Of a stretch of DNA of 59,680 bases, positions 26,497-34,787 are shown in pieces. Where the stretch lies: assembly GCA_025936755.1 (NCBI GenBank), contig JAICSS010000015.1, forward strand, positions 1 through 59,680, written 5' to 3'. The translations under genes were made by a program, and so were the position numbers. Position 1 is the first letter of the stretch; each line of letters starts with the position of its first letter. The stretch is from Solirubrobacterales bacterium (lineage in GTDB: Bacteria; Actinomycetota; Thermoleophilia; Solirubrobacterales; 70-9). The notes under the pieces were generated by a model that did no database searches, was not told the origin of the DNA, and saw only the letters and a program-made list of their open reading frames with translations.

Positions 26497-27264
26497 ATGG
26501 CTAAAAAGCCTGCAGACAGCGCTGATCCGGCTTCCACGGAGGCGAATCTCACGGTCGAGCAGCTTGCCTACGAGACCGGGATGTCGGTGCGGAACATCCG
26601 CAACCACCAGTCCCGTGGCCTCCTGCCCCCGCCTGAGGTCCGCTCACGGGTCGGCTACTACGGCCCCGCGCACGTCGCCCGCCTGCGCCTGATCCAGGAG
26701 ATGCAGGCGGAGGGCTTCAAGCTGAGTGCGATCTCCCGGCTGATCGGCGAGCACGGAGCCGACGCCGACCGCTTCGTCGGCCTGCGCCAGGCCGTCACCG
26801 CACCCTTCGCGACCGAGGCGCCGGAGGTTTACACCCGCGAGGAGCTGGTCGAGAAGTTCGGCACCGACGACGACAGGCTGATCGAGAAAGCGAAGAAGCT
26901 GGGCCTCCTCGTCGACCTCGGCGACGATCGCTACGAAGCCCCGAGCCCGGCCCTGATCCGCGCCGCCGAGGAAGTGATGGCGATGGGGATCGAGCTTCCC
27001 GCCGCCCTCGCCGCGATCGAGAAACTCAGCCGCAACGCCCAGTCCTCGGCCCGCACCTTCGTCGACCTCTTCGTCGAGAAGGTCTGGAAGCCCTTCGACG
27101 ACGCCGGTCGCCCCGAGGAGGGCTGGGAGGAGATCATCGCCGCCATCGGCCGCCTCCGCCCCCTCGCCTTCGACGCCCTCAACGCCACCTTCCGCCTCAC
27201 CCTCACCAGCGAAATCGAGAAAGCCTTCGGCGAAGTCCTCGAACGGCGCCAAAAGCGGAAATAG
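26497..27264 (+). CDS. MerR family transcriptional regulator, 255 aa
   Basis: Residues 18-85 form the MerR winged helix: TVEQLAYETGMSVRNIRNHQSRGLLPPPEV..VGYYGPAHVARLRLIQEMQAEGFKLSAI. Instead of a short effector tail it has a long C-terminal domain (about 100-245) including YTREELVEKFGTDDDRLIEKAKKLG and SARTFVDLFVEKVWKPFDDAGRPEEGWEEI. The same architecture occurs in the paralogue at 38367-39185. No cysteine cluster for metal binding is present, so a metal sensor role is unlikely. It probably regulates the divergent membrane operon. Confidence 0.9.
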   Translation: MAKKPADSADPASTEANLTVEQLAYETGMSVRNIRNHQSRGLLPPPEVRSRVGYYGPAHVARLRLIQEMQAEGFKLSAISRLIGEHGADADRFVGLRQAVTAPFATEAPEVYTREELVEKFGTDDDRLIEKAKKLGLLVDLGDDRYEAPSPALIRAAEEVMAMGIELPAALAAIEKLSRNAQSSARTFVDLFVEKVWKPFDDAGRPEEGWEEIIAAIGRLRPLAFDALNATFRLTLTSEIEKAFGEVLERRQKRK

Positions 27265-27286
27265 ACGCCGAAACTATCCTGACCTC

Positions 27287-27484
27287 ATGAACCACCAGCA
27301 GAGACTCGCGGAGAGTGCCGAACGTGCCAAGCAGGCAGAAGCGCGTGGGGACGAGGGCCTTGCCGCCCGCGAATGGCGGTCTTATCGGTTTATTCGTGAC
27401 GCCGCTCGCGACCCAGAAGAGTTGCTGGCGGAGGGGATCTCCCTCTCGATGCAGGCGATCGAGCTCGCCGCAGCCAACCGGTGA
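27287..27484 (+). CDS. small helical protein, 65 aa, candidate partner of the nucleotidyltransferase
   Basis: Highly charged, all-helical protein (Glu/Ala/Arg-rich) with no hydrophobic core of obvious type; a short motif EGISLSMQAIELA ends it. It is coupled to the next gene by a GTGA overlap at 27481. A small gene directly before a minimal nucleotidyltransferase is the arrangement of MNT-type and related toxin-antitoxin pairs, but the small protein is not a recognisable HEPN domain. Function not assigned. Confidence 0.6.
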   Translation: MNHQQRLAESAERAKQAEARGDEGLAAREWRSYRFIRDAARDPEELLAEGISLSMQAIELAAANR

Positions 27485-27954
27485 CCGGCTTCGGCCGCAT
27501 CCTCCACGGCTTGAACGAGGCTGGAGTCCGTTATGTCTTGATCGGCGGGATCGCCCTGATCCGCCATGGCGTGGTCCGAGCGACTCGCGACGTCGACGCA
27601 GTCTTCGACCCCGACCCCGGCAACGTCGAGCGCATTCGAAGCCTTGTCGAGGAGTGGGGTGCTACTCGGCCCGATGGATCTTCGCTGCAAGAGGGGGCGG
27701 TCAGGACGGATCGCAGCGTTCACCTCAGAACTCCCTTTGGCGACCTCGACCTCGTGTCTGAGAAGATCGCCGGGATTGCCTTTTCCGACCTCCTGGCACG
27801 AGCGGATACGAAGAAGGTCGACGGCGTTGAAGCACCGATCTGCTCGCTTGCCGATCTCGTCGCGATGAAGCGGGCGGTCGGGAGGGAACGGGATCTGGCT
27901 GACCTCGCCGATCTGCGGGCCGCCCACGGAGAACTTCCAGAGACCACCGAGTAG
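27481..27954 (+). CDS. minimal nucleotidyltransferase, 157 aa
   Basis: Polymerase-beta fold nucleotidyltransferase with YVLIGGIALIRHG and RATRDVDAVFD (GG and DxD metal-binding motif, residues ~18-44), then a third acidic strand FGDLDLVSE. ICSLADLVAMKRAVGRERDLADL near the C-terminus is typical of AbiEii/MNT-like proteins. It is preceded by a coupled 65-aa gene and ends one base from the 3' end of tRNA-Thr(CGT). Substrate is unknown; the TA or tRNA/protein-modifying role is a family inference. Confidence 0.8.
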   Translation: MTGFGRILHGLNEAGVRYVLIGGIALIRHGVVRATRDVDAVFDPDPGNVERIRSLVEEWGATRPDGSSLQEGAVRTDRSVHLRTPFGDLDLVSEKIAGIAFSDLLARADTKKVDGVEAPICSLADLVAMKRAVGRERDLADLADLRAAHGELPETTE

Positions 27955-27955
27955 A

Positions 27956-28028
27956 AGCCGACGCCCGGACTTGAACCGGGGACCCCTTCATTACGAATGA
28001 AGTGCTCTACCAACTGAGCTACGCCGGC
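27956..28028 (-). tRNA. tRNA-Thr (anticodon CGT)
   Basis: A perfect cloverleaf reads on the minus strand: acceptor GCCGGCG/CGTCGGC, D-arm GCTC-AGTTGGTA-GAGC, anticodon arm CTTCA-TTCGTAA-TGAAG with CGT at 34-36, variable loop GGGTC, and T-arm CCCGG-TTCAAGT-CCGGG. CCA is not encoded. Its 3' end points at, and is one base from, the stop of the nucleotidyltransferase gene, the usual side for element insertion. Confidence 0.97.
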
Positions 28029-28072
28029 GGGCTGCGGGGATTGTAGAGAGGGAGCGGGCTTCGGTCCGGGTC

Positions 28073-28357
28073 TCAGGGGCGGACGGTGAAGGAGATCGAG
28101 CGGCCGGGCTTCGAGCAGGAGGTCGACCAGCCGCGGTCGCTGACCACGCTCTGGCAGCGGTAGTCGCCGACCGAGCAGCCCCAGCGGGAGGCGCCCGGGG
28201 GCCGCCGGCAATCCGGCTCGTGCTCCCACTCGGCTCGCACCGCGGCCGGGGCGGCGGGGTCTTTTGCCGGAGACGTTCCCGCCGTCCCGCCGCCGCCGCA
28301 GCCGCCCAGCAGCATGGCGAGGACGGCGACCGGCGCGAGTGGGGTGGCGAGCCGCAT
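28073..28357 (-). CDS. putative lipoprotein, 94 aa
   Basis: Start at ATG 28357 (MRLATPLAPVAVLAMLLGGCGG) gives a clean lipoprotein signal with lipobox LGGC, so the mature protein is membrane-anchored outside the cell. The rest is short, with four further cysteines (DCRR, GCSVGDYRC, SCSK) that could form two disulfides. An in-frame ATG at 28390 would add 11 basic residues and is less likely. No family recognised. The gene follows the ThiF-type gene by 10 bases and ends near tRNA-Thr. Confidence 0.65.
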   Translation of the reverse strand: MRLATPLAPVAVLAMLLGGCGGGGTAGTSPAKDPAAPAAVRAEWEHEPDCRRPPGASRWGCSVGDYRCQSVVSDRGWSTSCSKPGRSISFTVRP

Positions 28358-28367
28358 GCGGCGCAAC

Positions 28368-29456
28368 CTACCCGTCGCGCGCCTCCTCATGCGGCAGCTT
28401 GCCGCAGATCGGGCACTCCGGCTCGGGCGTCACCGGCTCGCGTTTGACCTCCATCGTCCGCAGGTCGTAGATGTGGGCGACGCCCTGGGTGGCCGGGCGG
28501 CTGAGGCCGGTCAGCAGGTGCATGACCTCCATCGCCACCTGGCCGCCGATCAGCCCGCAGGCCGGGCCCAGCGTCGCCGCCGGGCTCGGTTTCGCCCGCC
28601 GCTGCTCGACCGCGACGTCGAAGAGCGGGTACTCGCGCCGGTAGCCGATCTCCTGGCAGACGAAGCAGCCCGTCTTCCCCGGCACGTAGAGCGGCCCGAC
28701 GCGGGCGATCGGCGGGAAGTGGCTCATCGTGATGTACGGGATCCCGGCGGCGAAGCAGGCCGAGTTGCACCAGCGCTCGATCTCGTGCGCCGGCCAGTCG
28801 GCGGCGTCGATGACGACGTCGGCCCCGTCGATGAACTCGGCGATGTCGGCCTCGCCCTCCAGCCGGCGCGCATCCGTGGTGATCTTCGCCGCCGAGTTGA
28901 ACGCACGCAGGCGCGCTGCCGCGCACTCGACCTTGAGCAGGCCGACGTCGGCCTCGGTGTAGAGGATCTGCCGGTTGAGGTTGCTGACCTCGACCCGGTC
29001 GCCGTCGATCAGCCACATCTCGCCGACGCCGGTGCAGGCGAGCGCCCAGGCCGACCAGCCGCCGAGGCCGCCGACCCCGAGCACCGCCACCTTCGCCTCC
29101 CGCAGCCGCCGCTGGCACTCCGACGGGGTGACCCCGCCGCCGAGGTCGCTGAAGTAGCGCAGCTGGCGGTCGAACCGTTCCAGCTCGGCGGCGGGCACCA
29201 GCTCGTCGTCGGCGGCGTCCTCGACCACCTCCAGCTCCTGCAGCTGCGCCATCAGGTCGTCCACCTCCGTGGCGCCGAACTCCTCCCGCAGCTGCTCCAG
29301 CGTCCGTTCGCCGTCGACGGCGGCGAGCAGCCGCCGTTCCTCCGCGTCGGGCTGCTCGATGCGGATGTCGTTCTCGGCACTCGGTCGCAGGAGGTAGACG
29401 TCCCCCTCCGGCGTCTCGATCTCCTCCGTCGTTCGCTTGATCCGTGGCCTTCGCAA
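28368..29456 (-). CDS. ThiF/E1-like adenylyltransferase with N-terminal PqqD/RRE-like domain, 362 aa
   Basis: Residues 15-85 resemble a PqqD-type RiPP recognition element: EGDVYLLRPSAENDIRIEQ, then LLAAVDGERTLEQLREEFGATEVDDLMAQLQELEVVED. Residues 100-345 are an E1-like enzyme with the ATP loop VLGVGGLGGWSAW, DGDRVEVSNLNRQILY, the adenylation arginine, and zinc-binding pairs CFVC and CPIC. The combination matches leader-peptide-binding ThiF proteins of azol(in)e/thiazole-type RiPP pathways. No YcaO cyclodehydratase, radical-SAM enzyme or convincing precursor peptide is nearby, so it may serve a distant cluster or a different thiolation route. It starts 60 bases after the uracil-DNA glycosylase gene. 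Confidence 0.85.
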   Translation of the reverse strand: MRRPRIKRTTEEIETPEGDVYLLRPSAENDIRIEQPDAEERRLLAAVDGERTLEQLREEFGATEVDDLMAQLQELEVVEDAADDELVPAAELERFDRQLRYFSDLGGGVTPSECQRRLREAKVAVLGVGGLGGWSAWALACTGVGEMWLIDGDRVEVSNLNRQILYTEADVGLLKVECAAARLRAFNSAAKITTDARRLEGEADIAEFIDGADVVIDAADWPAHEIERWCNSACFAAGIPYITMSHFPPIARVGPLYVPGKTGCFVCQEIGYRREYPLFDVAVEQRRAKPSPAATLGPACGLIGGQVAMEVMHLLTGLSRPATQGVAHIYDLRTMEVKREPVTPEPECPICGKLPHEEARDG

Positions 29457-29516
29457 TTACTCCCCCTAAGTAGCTCGATAGCGCAAGAGAGACCGGCCGA
29501 GCAGTCGGGAGAGTTT

Positions 29517-30209
29517 CTAGATCAGCAGAGTACGAGCTCGTTCGAAGATCGCGTCGGTCATCGGCACGGTCAGCTTGCCGGTGAAGGTGTTCTGCTGGCT
29601 CGGGTGGTAGCAGCCGAGGAGCCGCCAGCGGCCGACCTCCGCCTCGGCGCCGTGGCCGAACTTCGGCCGCGGCCGCGGCACCTCCTCTCCGAGCGCCCTG
29701 GCGGCGCGGAGGAAGCCGTCCCAGCCGAAGGAGCCGAGGGCGACGAGCACCTGACAGCGCTCCAGCAGCTCCAGCTCGCGTCGCAGGTAGGGGAGGCAGG
29801 TGTCGCGCTCCTGCGGCGTCGGCTTGTTCGCCGGCGGGGCGCAGCGGACGGTGGCGGTGACGTAGGCGTCGCGCAGCTCGAGGCCGTCGCCGCGCCACTC
29901 CGAGGTCGGCTGGTTGGCGAAGCCGGTCCGGTGCAGGGAGGCGTAGAGCCAGTCGCCGGAGCGGTCGCCGGTGAACATCCGGCCGGTGCGGTTGGCGCCG
30001 TGGGCGGCCGGAGCGAGGCCTACGATGCCGAGGCGGGCGTTGGGATCGCCGAAGCCGGAGACCGGGCGCGCCCAGTACTCCTGGCCGCGGTAGCGGCGCG
30101 GCGGGTTGGCGGCTTGGTCCTCGCGCCACTCGACCAGCCGCGGGCAGAGGCGGCAGCGGTGGACCTCCTCGGCCAGGGCCGCCAGCGCCCCGGCGCGGTC
30201 TGAGCTCAT
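29517..30209 (-). CDS. uracil-DNA glycosylase, Fe-S type (family 5-like), 230 aa
   Basis: Removes uracil from DNA. The Fe-S cysteines are in RCRLCPRLVEW and further on in VRCAPPANKPTPQERDTC. The active-site motif is GLAPAAHGANRTGRMFTGD (the acidic residue of family 4, GEAPG, is replaced by GLAPA as in family 5), and the second motif is HPSQQNTFTGKL. The start at 30209 is supported by GGAGG 11 bases upstream. The open frame upstream of 30209 overlaps a divergent lipoprotein gene and is not used. Confidence 0.93.
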   Translation of the reverse strand: MSSDRAGALAALAEEVHRCRLCPRLVEWREDQAANPPRRYRGQEYWARPVSGFGDPNARLGIVGLAPAAHGANRTGRMFTGDRSGDWLYASLHRTGFANQPTSEWRGDGLELRDAYVTATVRCAPPANKPTPQERDTCLPYLRRELELLERCQVLVALGSFGWDGFLRAARALGEEVPRPRPKFGHGAEAEVGRWRLLGCYHPSQQNTFTGKLTVPMTDAIFERARTLLI

Positions 30210-30227
30210 AGGCTTGGCTTCCTCCGC

Positions 30228-30821
30228 ATGGCACCGAACCGAATCATGCGCGGCCGGCTCGTGCGCCGCGCCTTCGCCCTCGGCGTCGCCGCCGTGGCCC
30301 TCGCCCTCGGGCTCGCGGCCTGCGGGAGCGGCGGGGGCGGCGGCGCCACCGACCGCGAGGGGGACCTCGCCGTCCTCAACGCGATCCTCGCCCGGCAGCT
30401 CGCCGCGGTCGACGCCTACGGCGAAGCGCTGCCGCTGCTGCGCGGCCCCGGCCTCGCCACCGCCCGCCGCTTCCGCGCCCAGGAACAGGAACACGTAGAC
30501 GCGACGACGAAGACGCTGCGCGGCCTCGACGGCGAAGCCGACCCGCCGCCGGAAACGGTCGAAGCCGGCGACCTGAAGAGCGCCGAGGACGCCTGGCGCT
30601 TCCTGTATGAGCTGGAAAGCGCGACGATCGACGCCGAGCTGAACGCCGTCGCGCGGCTGACGATCGCCTGGCCGCGCCCGCTGGTCGCGGCGATGGCCGC
30701 GAACCAGGCGCAGCGGCTGGTCCCGATCCGCCGCGCCCTCGGCGCCGCGCCGGCGGAAACCGTGCCCGGGGCATTCGAGACCGGGGAAACTGCCGCTCCG
30801 GAGGAGATGATGAAGCCATGA
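30228..30821 (+). CDS. ferritin-like domain lipoprotein, 197 aa
   Basis: An N-terminal lipoprotein signal, RRAFALGVAAVALALGLAACGSGG, with lipobox LAAC puts the domain outside the membrane. A four-helix bundle follows, with ILARQLAAVDAYGEAL, RRFRAQEQEHVDATTKTLRGL and later helices AEDAWRFLYELESATIDAELN and LVAAMAANQAQRLVPIRRALG; the E..EH pair fits ferritin-like diiron proteins. An alternative start is the ATG at 30246. It overlaps the MMPL transporter by ATGA, so they are coupled. Confidence 0.85.
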   Translation: MAPNRIMRGRLVRRAFALGVAAVALALGLAACGSGGGGGATDREGDLAVLNAILARQLAAVDAYGEALPLLRGPGLATARRFRAQEQEHVDATTKTLRGLDGEADPPPETVEAGDLKSAEDAWRFLYELESATIDAELNAVARLTIAWPRPLVAAMAANQAQRLVPIRRALGAAPAETVPGAFETGETAAPEEMMKP

Positions 30822-33016
30822 CCGCTCCCCTCTACGCCATCGGCCGCTTCTGCTCCCGCCACCACTGGCCCGTGATCGGGGCCTGGGTCGCCCTCGCGAT
30901 CGCGCTGCTCGCGATCGGCCACTCCGCCGGCAGCAAGACCAGCGAAAACCTGACCCTGCCCGGAACCGACTCGACGATCGCGACCGAACTGCTCGAAGAC
31001 AACCTGCCCGAACAGGCTTACGGCAGCAACCCGCTGACGATCGAAGCGCCCGCGGGGAAGAAGCTGACCGACCCGCAGTTCGCCTCCGCGGTGGCGGAAA
31101 CCGCGAAGCGGCTGAACGCGCTCGGCGACGTCAACTCCGCCGTCAGCCCGTTGAGCCCGCAGGGGGCCGCCTTCCTCGCCAAGGACGAAACGGTCGGCTA
31201 CTTCCCCGTCGTCCTCTCGGTCGGCCCCGGCGAAATCGACGAAGAAGAGGCGGAACGGATCCTCGACGCCGCCGGGCCGGCGAAAGCGGCGGGTCTCGAG
31301 CCGGCCGTCGGCAGCTACGTCGGCCAGCAGCTCTCGAAGCCGGCGACCGAGACCAGCGAGGCGATCGGGCTGGCGGCGGCGGTGGTCATCCTCCTCTTCG
31401 CCTTCGGCACGGCGACGGCGATGATGCTGCCGATCGTCTCCGCGGTGCTCGGCCTCGTCTGCGCGCTCTCGATCATCCGCCTGCTCGAGCACGTGCTCGA
31501 GGTGCCGGGAGTGGCCTCGACCCTGGCGACGATGATCGGCCTCGGCGTCGGCATCGACTACGCCCTCTTCATCGTCACCCGCCACAAACTGCAGCTCGCC
31601 GACGGGATGGAGCTGCGCGAGTCGATCGCGCGGGCGACCGCGACCGCCGGCGGCGCCGTCGTCTTCGCCGGCTTCACGGTCGTGATCGCGCTCTGCTCGC
31701 TCGCCTTCGCCGGGATCCCGCTGGTCTCGACCCTCGGCTTCACCGCCGCCGTCGCGGTGGTGGTCGCGGTCTGCGCCGCGACGACGCTCCTGCCGGCGAT
31801 GCTCGGCGCCCTCGGCCCGCACATCAACTCGCTGCGGGTCAAGCTCGGGAAGACCCACCCCGACGACAAGGAGCCGCACGGCTGGCGGCGCTGGGCCGAG
31901 TGGGTCAGCCTCCGCCCCTGGAGCGCGACGGTGGCTGCGCTGCTGGTCCTGATCGTCCTGGCGCTGCCGATCTTCCAGCTCGAGCTGGGCCAGAACGACA
32001 TCAGCGCCCTGCCGAAGGAAACGACCTCGCGCCAGGCCTTCGACTCGCTCGACAAGGGCTTCGGCCCCGGAGTCGACGGGCCGCTCCTGATCGCCTCCGA
32101 ATTCGCCTCGCCCTCGGAAGCCAAGCAGGTGCTGCCGAAGCTGGAGGAGGAGATCGGGACGGCGCCGGACGTCGCCGCGGTCTCCGAACCGACCCTGGAC
32201 AAAGCGGGCACGGCGGCGGTCTTCACGGTGATCTCGAAATCGGAGCCGTGGGCGGACGAGACCGTCGGCCTGGTCGAAGACCTGCGCGAAACGCAGATCC
32301 CGGCGGCGCTGCGGGGGACCCGGGCGAGCTCCTACGTCGGCGGCCAGACCGCCGGCTACATCGACCTCGCGACCCAGATCAGCGACAAGCTGCCGCTGAT
32401 GATCGCGATCGTCGTCGCCCTCAGCTTCATCGTCCTCCTCGTCGCCTTCCGCTCGCTGCTGGTCCCGGTCAAGGCGGCGGCGATGAACCTGCTCTCGGTT
32501 GCCGCCGCCTACGGCGTCGTCACCGCCGTCTTCCAGCTCGGCTGGGGCTCGTCGCTGATCGGGCTCGACCACGCGATCCCGATCGTCAGCTTCGTGCCGC
32601 TGCTGATGTTCGCGATCCTCTTCGGGCTCTCGATGGACTACGAGGTCTTCCTGCTGACGCAGATGCGCGAGCACTACGAGGAGTACGGCGACGAGCGGCG
32701 GGCCGTGGTCGAAGGGCTGGCCAACACCGGCCGGGTGATCACCTCGGCGGCCGCGATCATGGTCTGCGTGTTCACCAGCTTCGTCCTCAGCGGCAACCCG
32801 GTGGTGAAGGAGTTCGGGGTCGGCCTCGCGGTCGCGATCGCGATCGACTCGACCCTGGTCCGCTGCCTGCTGGTGCCGGCGGTGATGGTCCTGCTCGGCA
32901 GGCGCGCCTGGTGGCTGCCGCGCTGGATGGACCGCCTGCTGCCGAAGATCAGCATCGAGGGCGAGGAGTACTTCGCCGAGAAGGACGCGGAAGCGGCGCC
33001 CGCTGTGGCTAAATGA
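30818..33016 (+). CDS. MMPL/RND family transporter, 732 aa
   Basis: Twelve-helix lipid/drug exporter of the MmpL type with an internal duplication. Proton-relay motifs are GLGVGIDYALFIVTRH in the first half (near residue 246) and FGLSMDYEVFLLTQMREHYEE in the second (near 608). Two extracytoplasmic domains follow helices 1 and 7. It is translationally coupled to the ferritin-like lipoprotein and lies 6 bases before pgsA. Substrate is not predictable; hydrophobic envelope lipids are typical. Confidence 0.95.
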   Translation: MTAPLYAIGRFCSRHHWPVIGAWVALAIALLAIGHSAGSKTSENLTLPGTDSTIATELLEDNLPEQAYGSNPLTIEAPAGKKLTDPQFASAVAETAKRLNALGDVNSAVSPLSPQGAAFLAKDETVGYFPVVLSVGPGEIDEEEAERILDAAGPAKAAGLEPAVGSYVGQQLSKPATETSEAIGLAAAVVILLFAFGTATAMMLPIVSAVLGLVCALSIIRLLEHVLEVPGVASTLATMIGLGVGIDYALFIVTRHKLQLADGMELRESIARATATAGGAVVFAGFTVVIALCSLAFAGIPLVSTLGFTAAVAVVVAVCAATTLLPAMLGALGPHINSLRVKLGKTHPDDKEPHGWRRWAEWVSLRPWSATVAALLVLIVLALPIFQLELGQNDISALPKETTSRQAFDSLDKGFGPGVDGPLLIASEFASPSEAKQVLPKLEEEIGTAPDVAAVSEPTLDKAGTAAVFTVISKSEPWADETVGLVEDLRETQIPAALRGTRASSYVGGQTAGYIDLATQISDKLPLMIAIVVALSFIVLLVAFRSLLVPVKAAAMNLLSVAAAYGVVTAVFQLGWGSSLIGLDHAIPIVSFVPLLMFAILFGLSMDYEVFLLTQMREHYEEYGDERRAVVEGLANTGRVITSAAAIMVCVFTSFVLSGNPVVKEFGVGLAVAIAIDSTLVRCLLVPAVMVLLGRRAWWLPRWMDRLLPKISIEGEEYFAEKDAEAAPAVAK

Positions 33017-33022
33017 GCGGGG

Positions 33023-33595
33023 ATGTTCCCGCTCAACCTGCCTAACGCGCTCACCCTCCTGCGCATCCTCGCGGTGCCGGTGGTCGTCGTCGCCCTGCTC
33101 GGCGAGACCTCCAACGGCGATGCCCTCGCCGCCGGCGTCTTCGCCCTGGCGGCGGCGACCGACGGCCTCGACGGCTACTTCGCCCGCTCCCGCGGCTCGG
33201 TCACCACCTTCGGCAAGCTGATGGACCCGCTCGCCGACAAGCTGCTGGTCACCGGCGCGCTGCTCTCCCTGGTCTCGCTGGGACGGCTCGAAGCCTGGGT
33301 GGCGATGGTGATCATCGCCCGCGAGGTCGCGGTCACGATCCTGCGCACGATCGCCGCCGAGCGCGGCATCGTCATCGCCGCAAGCTGGCTGGGAAAGCTG
33401 AAGACCGTCCTGCAGATCGCCGCGATCATCGCCCTCATCGCCACCGACCCCGCCCCCCTCGGCGTCGACGTCCTCGTCTACGTCGCCCTCGTCGTCACCG
33501 TCGTCAGCGGCTTCGACTACTTCTTCGGCCTGCGCAAGCGAATAGAGGCGCTGGAGCGCGAGCGGGCAGGAGCGAAGCCGAAACCGGCGGCGTAG
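33023..33595 (+). CDS. pgsA: CDP-diacylglycerol--glycerol-3-phosphate 3-phosphatidyltransferase, 190 aa
   Basis: Makes phosphatidylglycerophosphate in the membrane. The CDP-alcohol phosphatidyltransferase motif D-x2-DG-x2-AR-x8-G-x3-D-x3-D reads TDGLDGYFARSRGSVTTFGK and continues LMDPLADK. The N-terminal FPLNLPNALTLLRILAVP is the usual PgsA start. Four to six membrane helices and a basic tail (about 170-190) complete it. A hairpin terminator follows the stop by 3 bases. Confidence 0.94.
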   Translation: MFPLNLPNALTLLRILAVPVVVVALLGETSNGDALAAGVFALAAATDGLDGYFARSRGSVTTFGKLMDPLADKLLVTGALLSLVSLGRLEAWVAMVIIAREVAVTILRTIAAERGIVIAASWLGKLKTVLQIAAIIALIATDPAPLGVDVLVYVALVVTVVSGFDYFFGLRKRIEALERERAGAKPKPAA

Positions 33596-33598
33596 CGA

Positions 33599-33638
33599 CT
33601 CCGAGCTGTGGGGGGCCATGACCCCCACGATCTCGGAG
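33599..33638. terminator. bidirectional hairpin between pgsA and folE2
   Basis: CTCCGAG (33599-33605) pairs with CTCGGAG (33632-33638), and an inner TGGGGG/CCCCCA stem pairs across a short loop, with a small internal mismatch. It occupies the 46-bp spacer between two converging genes. No long T tract follows on either strand, as is common for actinobacterial terminators. Confidence 0.65.
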
Positions 33639-33641
33639 CTG

Positions 33642-34643
33642 TTAGGCGGAGGGCGCCTCGAGCCACTCGCGCATCGTCACGTGGTGCGCGCGGTGCTCGC
33701 CGCTCTTCAGCTCGGCGCGGAGGTCGCCTAGGGTCCCGTAGCGCTCGGCGACGACGTTGTGGCGGTGGATCGTCTCCAGGTTCTCCTGGCGCGCCATCAC
33801 GAAGGTCTGCTCGGGAAGGTCGGTGTAGCCCTCGACCACCTGGCGGAGCATCTCGCGGACGCAGTCCTCGACGAAGCGGGGGTTTTCGTGCGCCTTGACG
33901 ACCACCGAGCGCTCGTCGGTGCGCTTCATCAGCTCGTAGATCTCCGAGCTCATCGAGCTCTCGACGATCCGCAGCAGCTCCGGCGCCTCGATCCAGGCGG
34001 GGCCGCCCTCGGGGCAGCCGACGTAGAGGGTGCCGATGCCGCGCTGGTTGTGGGTGGCGACGGGGACGAGCTCGAGGATCCGCTCGATCTCCTCGGGGCC
34101 GAAGCCGTCGCCGTCGAGCCGGTCGCGGGCGAGGGCGGCGACGGCTTCCTGGGCGCAGGGGCAGGCGGTCATGCCCTGGGCCTCGACCCCGGTGAGGGTG
34201 CGGGTGCCGCGGGCGGAGGCGACGGCGGTGCCGTAGAGAACGTAGATCTCCTGGGTGGTCCTGCCGGTTTCCGGCGTCTGCACGGTCTCCGGGTAGTGCG
34301 CCTTGATCGAGACCTCGGCCCGCTCGCCGCCCTGGCGCTCGCGCACCTTCTCGGCGACGTGGGCGGCCAGCACCTCGGCTTTGAAGGCCTCGCCGAGGAC
34401 GACCTCGTCGATCGCCTCGCCGACGATCTCCTCGAAGCGCGACATGTGGACGCCGGCCTGCTGCGGGTTGAGGTCGACGAAGCACTCGAAGTTGGCGTAG
34501 AAGAGGTTCTCCTCGCCGTCGGCCTTGACCCGGATCACCTTGTCGACGCCGGTGACGCCGACGCGCGAGAGGCTCACCTGCGTCGCCGGCAGGGCGGCTT
34601 GGACGTCGGGAGTTGCGACAGTGGCGGTCGTCTGACTGGCCAT
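33642..34643 (-). CDS. folE2: GTP cyclohydrolase FolE2 (type IB / MptA-like), 333 aa
   Basis: Converts GTP to dihydroneopterin triphosphate, the first folate step; this metal-flexible class replaces FolE. Motifs seen are [14 protein letters not shown], the cysteine-bearing [10 protein letters not shown], and [15 protein letters not shown] with the metal-binding histidine. Length (333 aa) is toward the MptA range. The start at 34643 (MASQTTATV) gives a short flexible N-terminus. It is divergent from sigA across 144 bases. Other folate genes are not in the window. Confidence 0.94.
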   Translation of the reverse strand: MASQTTATVATPDVQAALPATQVSLSRVGVTGVDKVIRVKADGEENLFYANFECFVDLNPQQAGVHMSRFEEIVGEAIDEVVLGEAFKAEVLAAHVAEKVRERQGGERAEVSIKAHYPETVQTPETGRTTQEIYVLYGTAVASARGTRTLTGVEAQGMTACPCAQEAVAALARDRLDGDGFGPEEIERILELVPVATHNQRGIGTLYVGCPEGGPAWIEAPELLRIVESSMSSEIYELMKRTDERSVVVKAHENPRFVEDCVREMLRQVVEGYTDLPEQTFVMARQENLETIHRHNVVAERYGTLGDLRAELKSGEHRAHHVTMREWLEAPSA

Positions 34644-34697
34644 CGGCTAACCAATAGTAAGCAACTGGGCTCGCCGGCTGGGTGTCGGCTCTCGCCG

Positions 34698-34726
34698 GAC
34701 GTTGGAGAGTTTTTACTGCCTATAAT
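34698..34726 (+). promoter_or_regulatory. probable sigA promoter
   Basis: A perfect -10 hexamer TATAAT lies at 34721-34726, 61 bases before the sigA GTG. With a 17-base spacer the -35 would be GACGTT at 34698-34703, a weak match. The preceding GTTTTTAC makes an AT-rich patch in otherwise GC-rich DNA. The identification rests mainly on the -10. Confidence 0.55.
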
Positions 34727-34787
34727 CCGTCGCGGTCGGAGCGTCCGGGCCGGCCACCGCGAATTTGGGGAGAGGGAGAGCGGCGGA

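Noticed and set aside
29457..29516. RiPP precursor peptide between the uracil-DNA glycosylase and the RRE-E1 gene
   Set aside because: An open frame with a plausible peptide exists but has no start codon or ribosome binding site in the right place.
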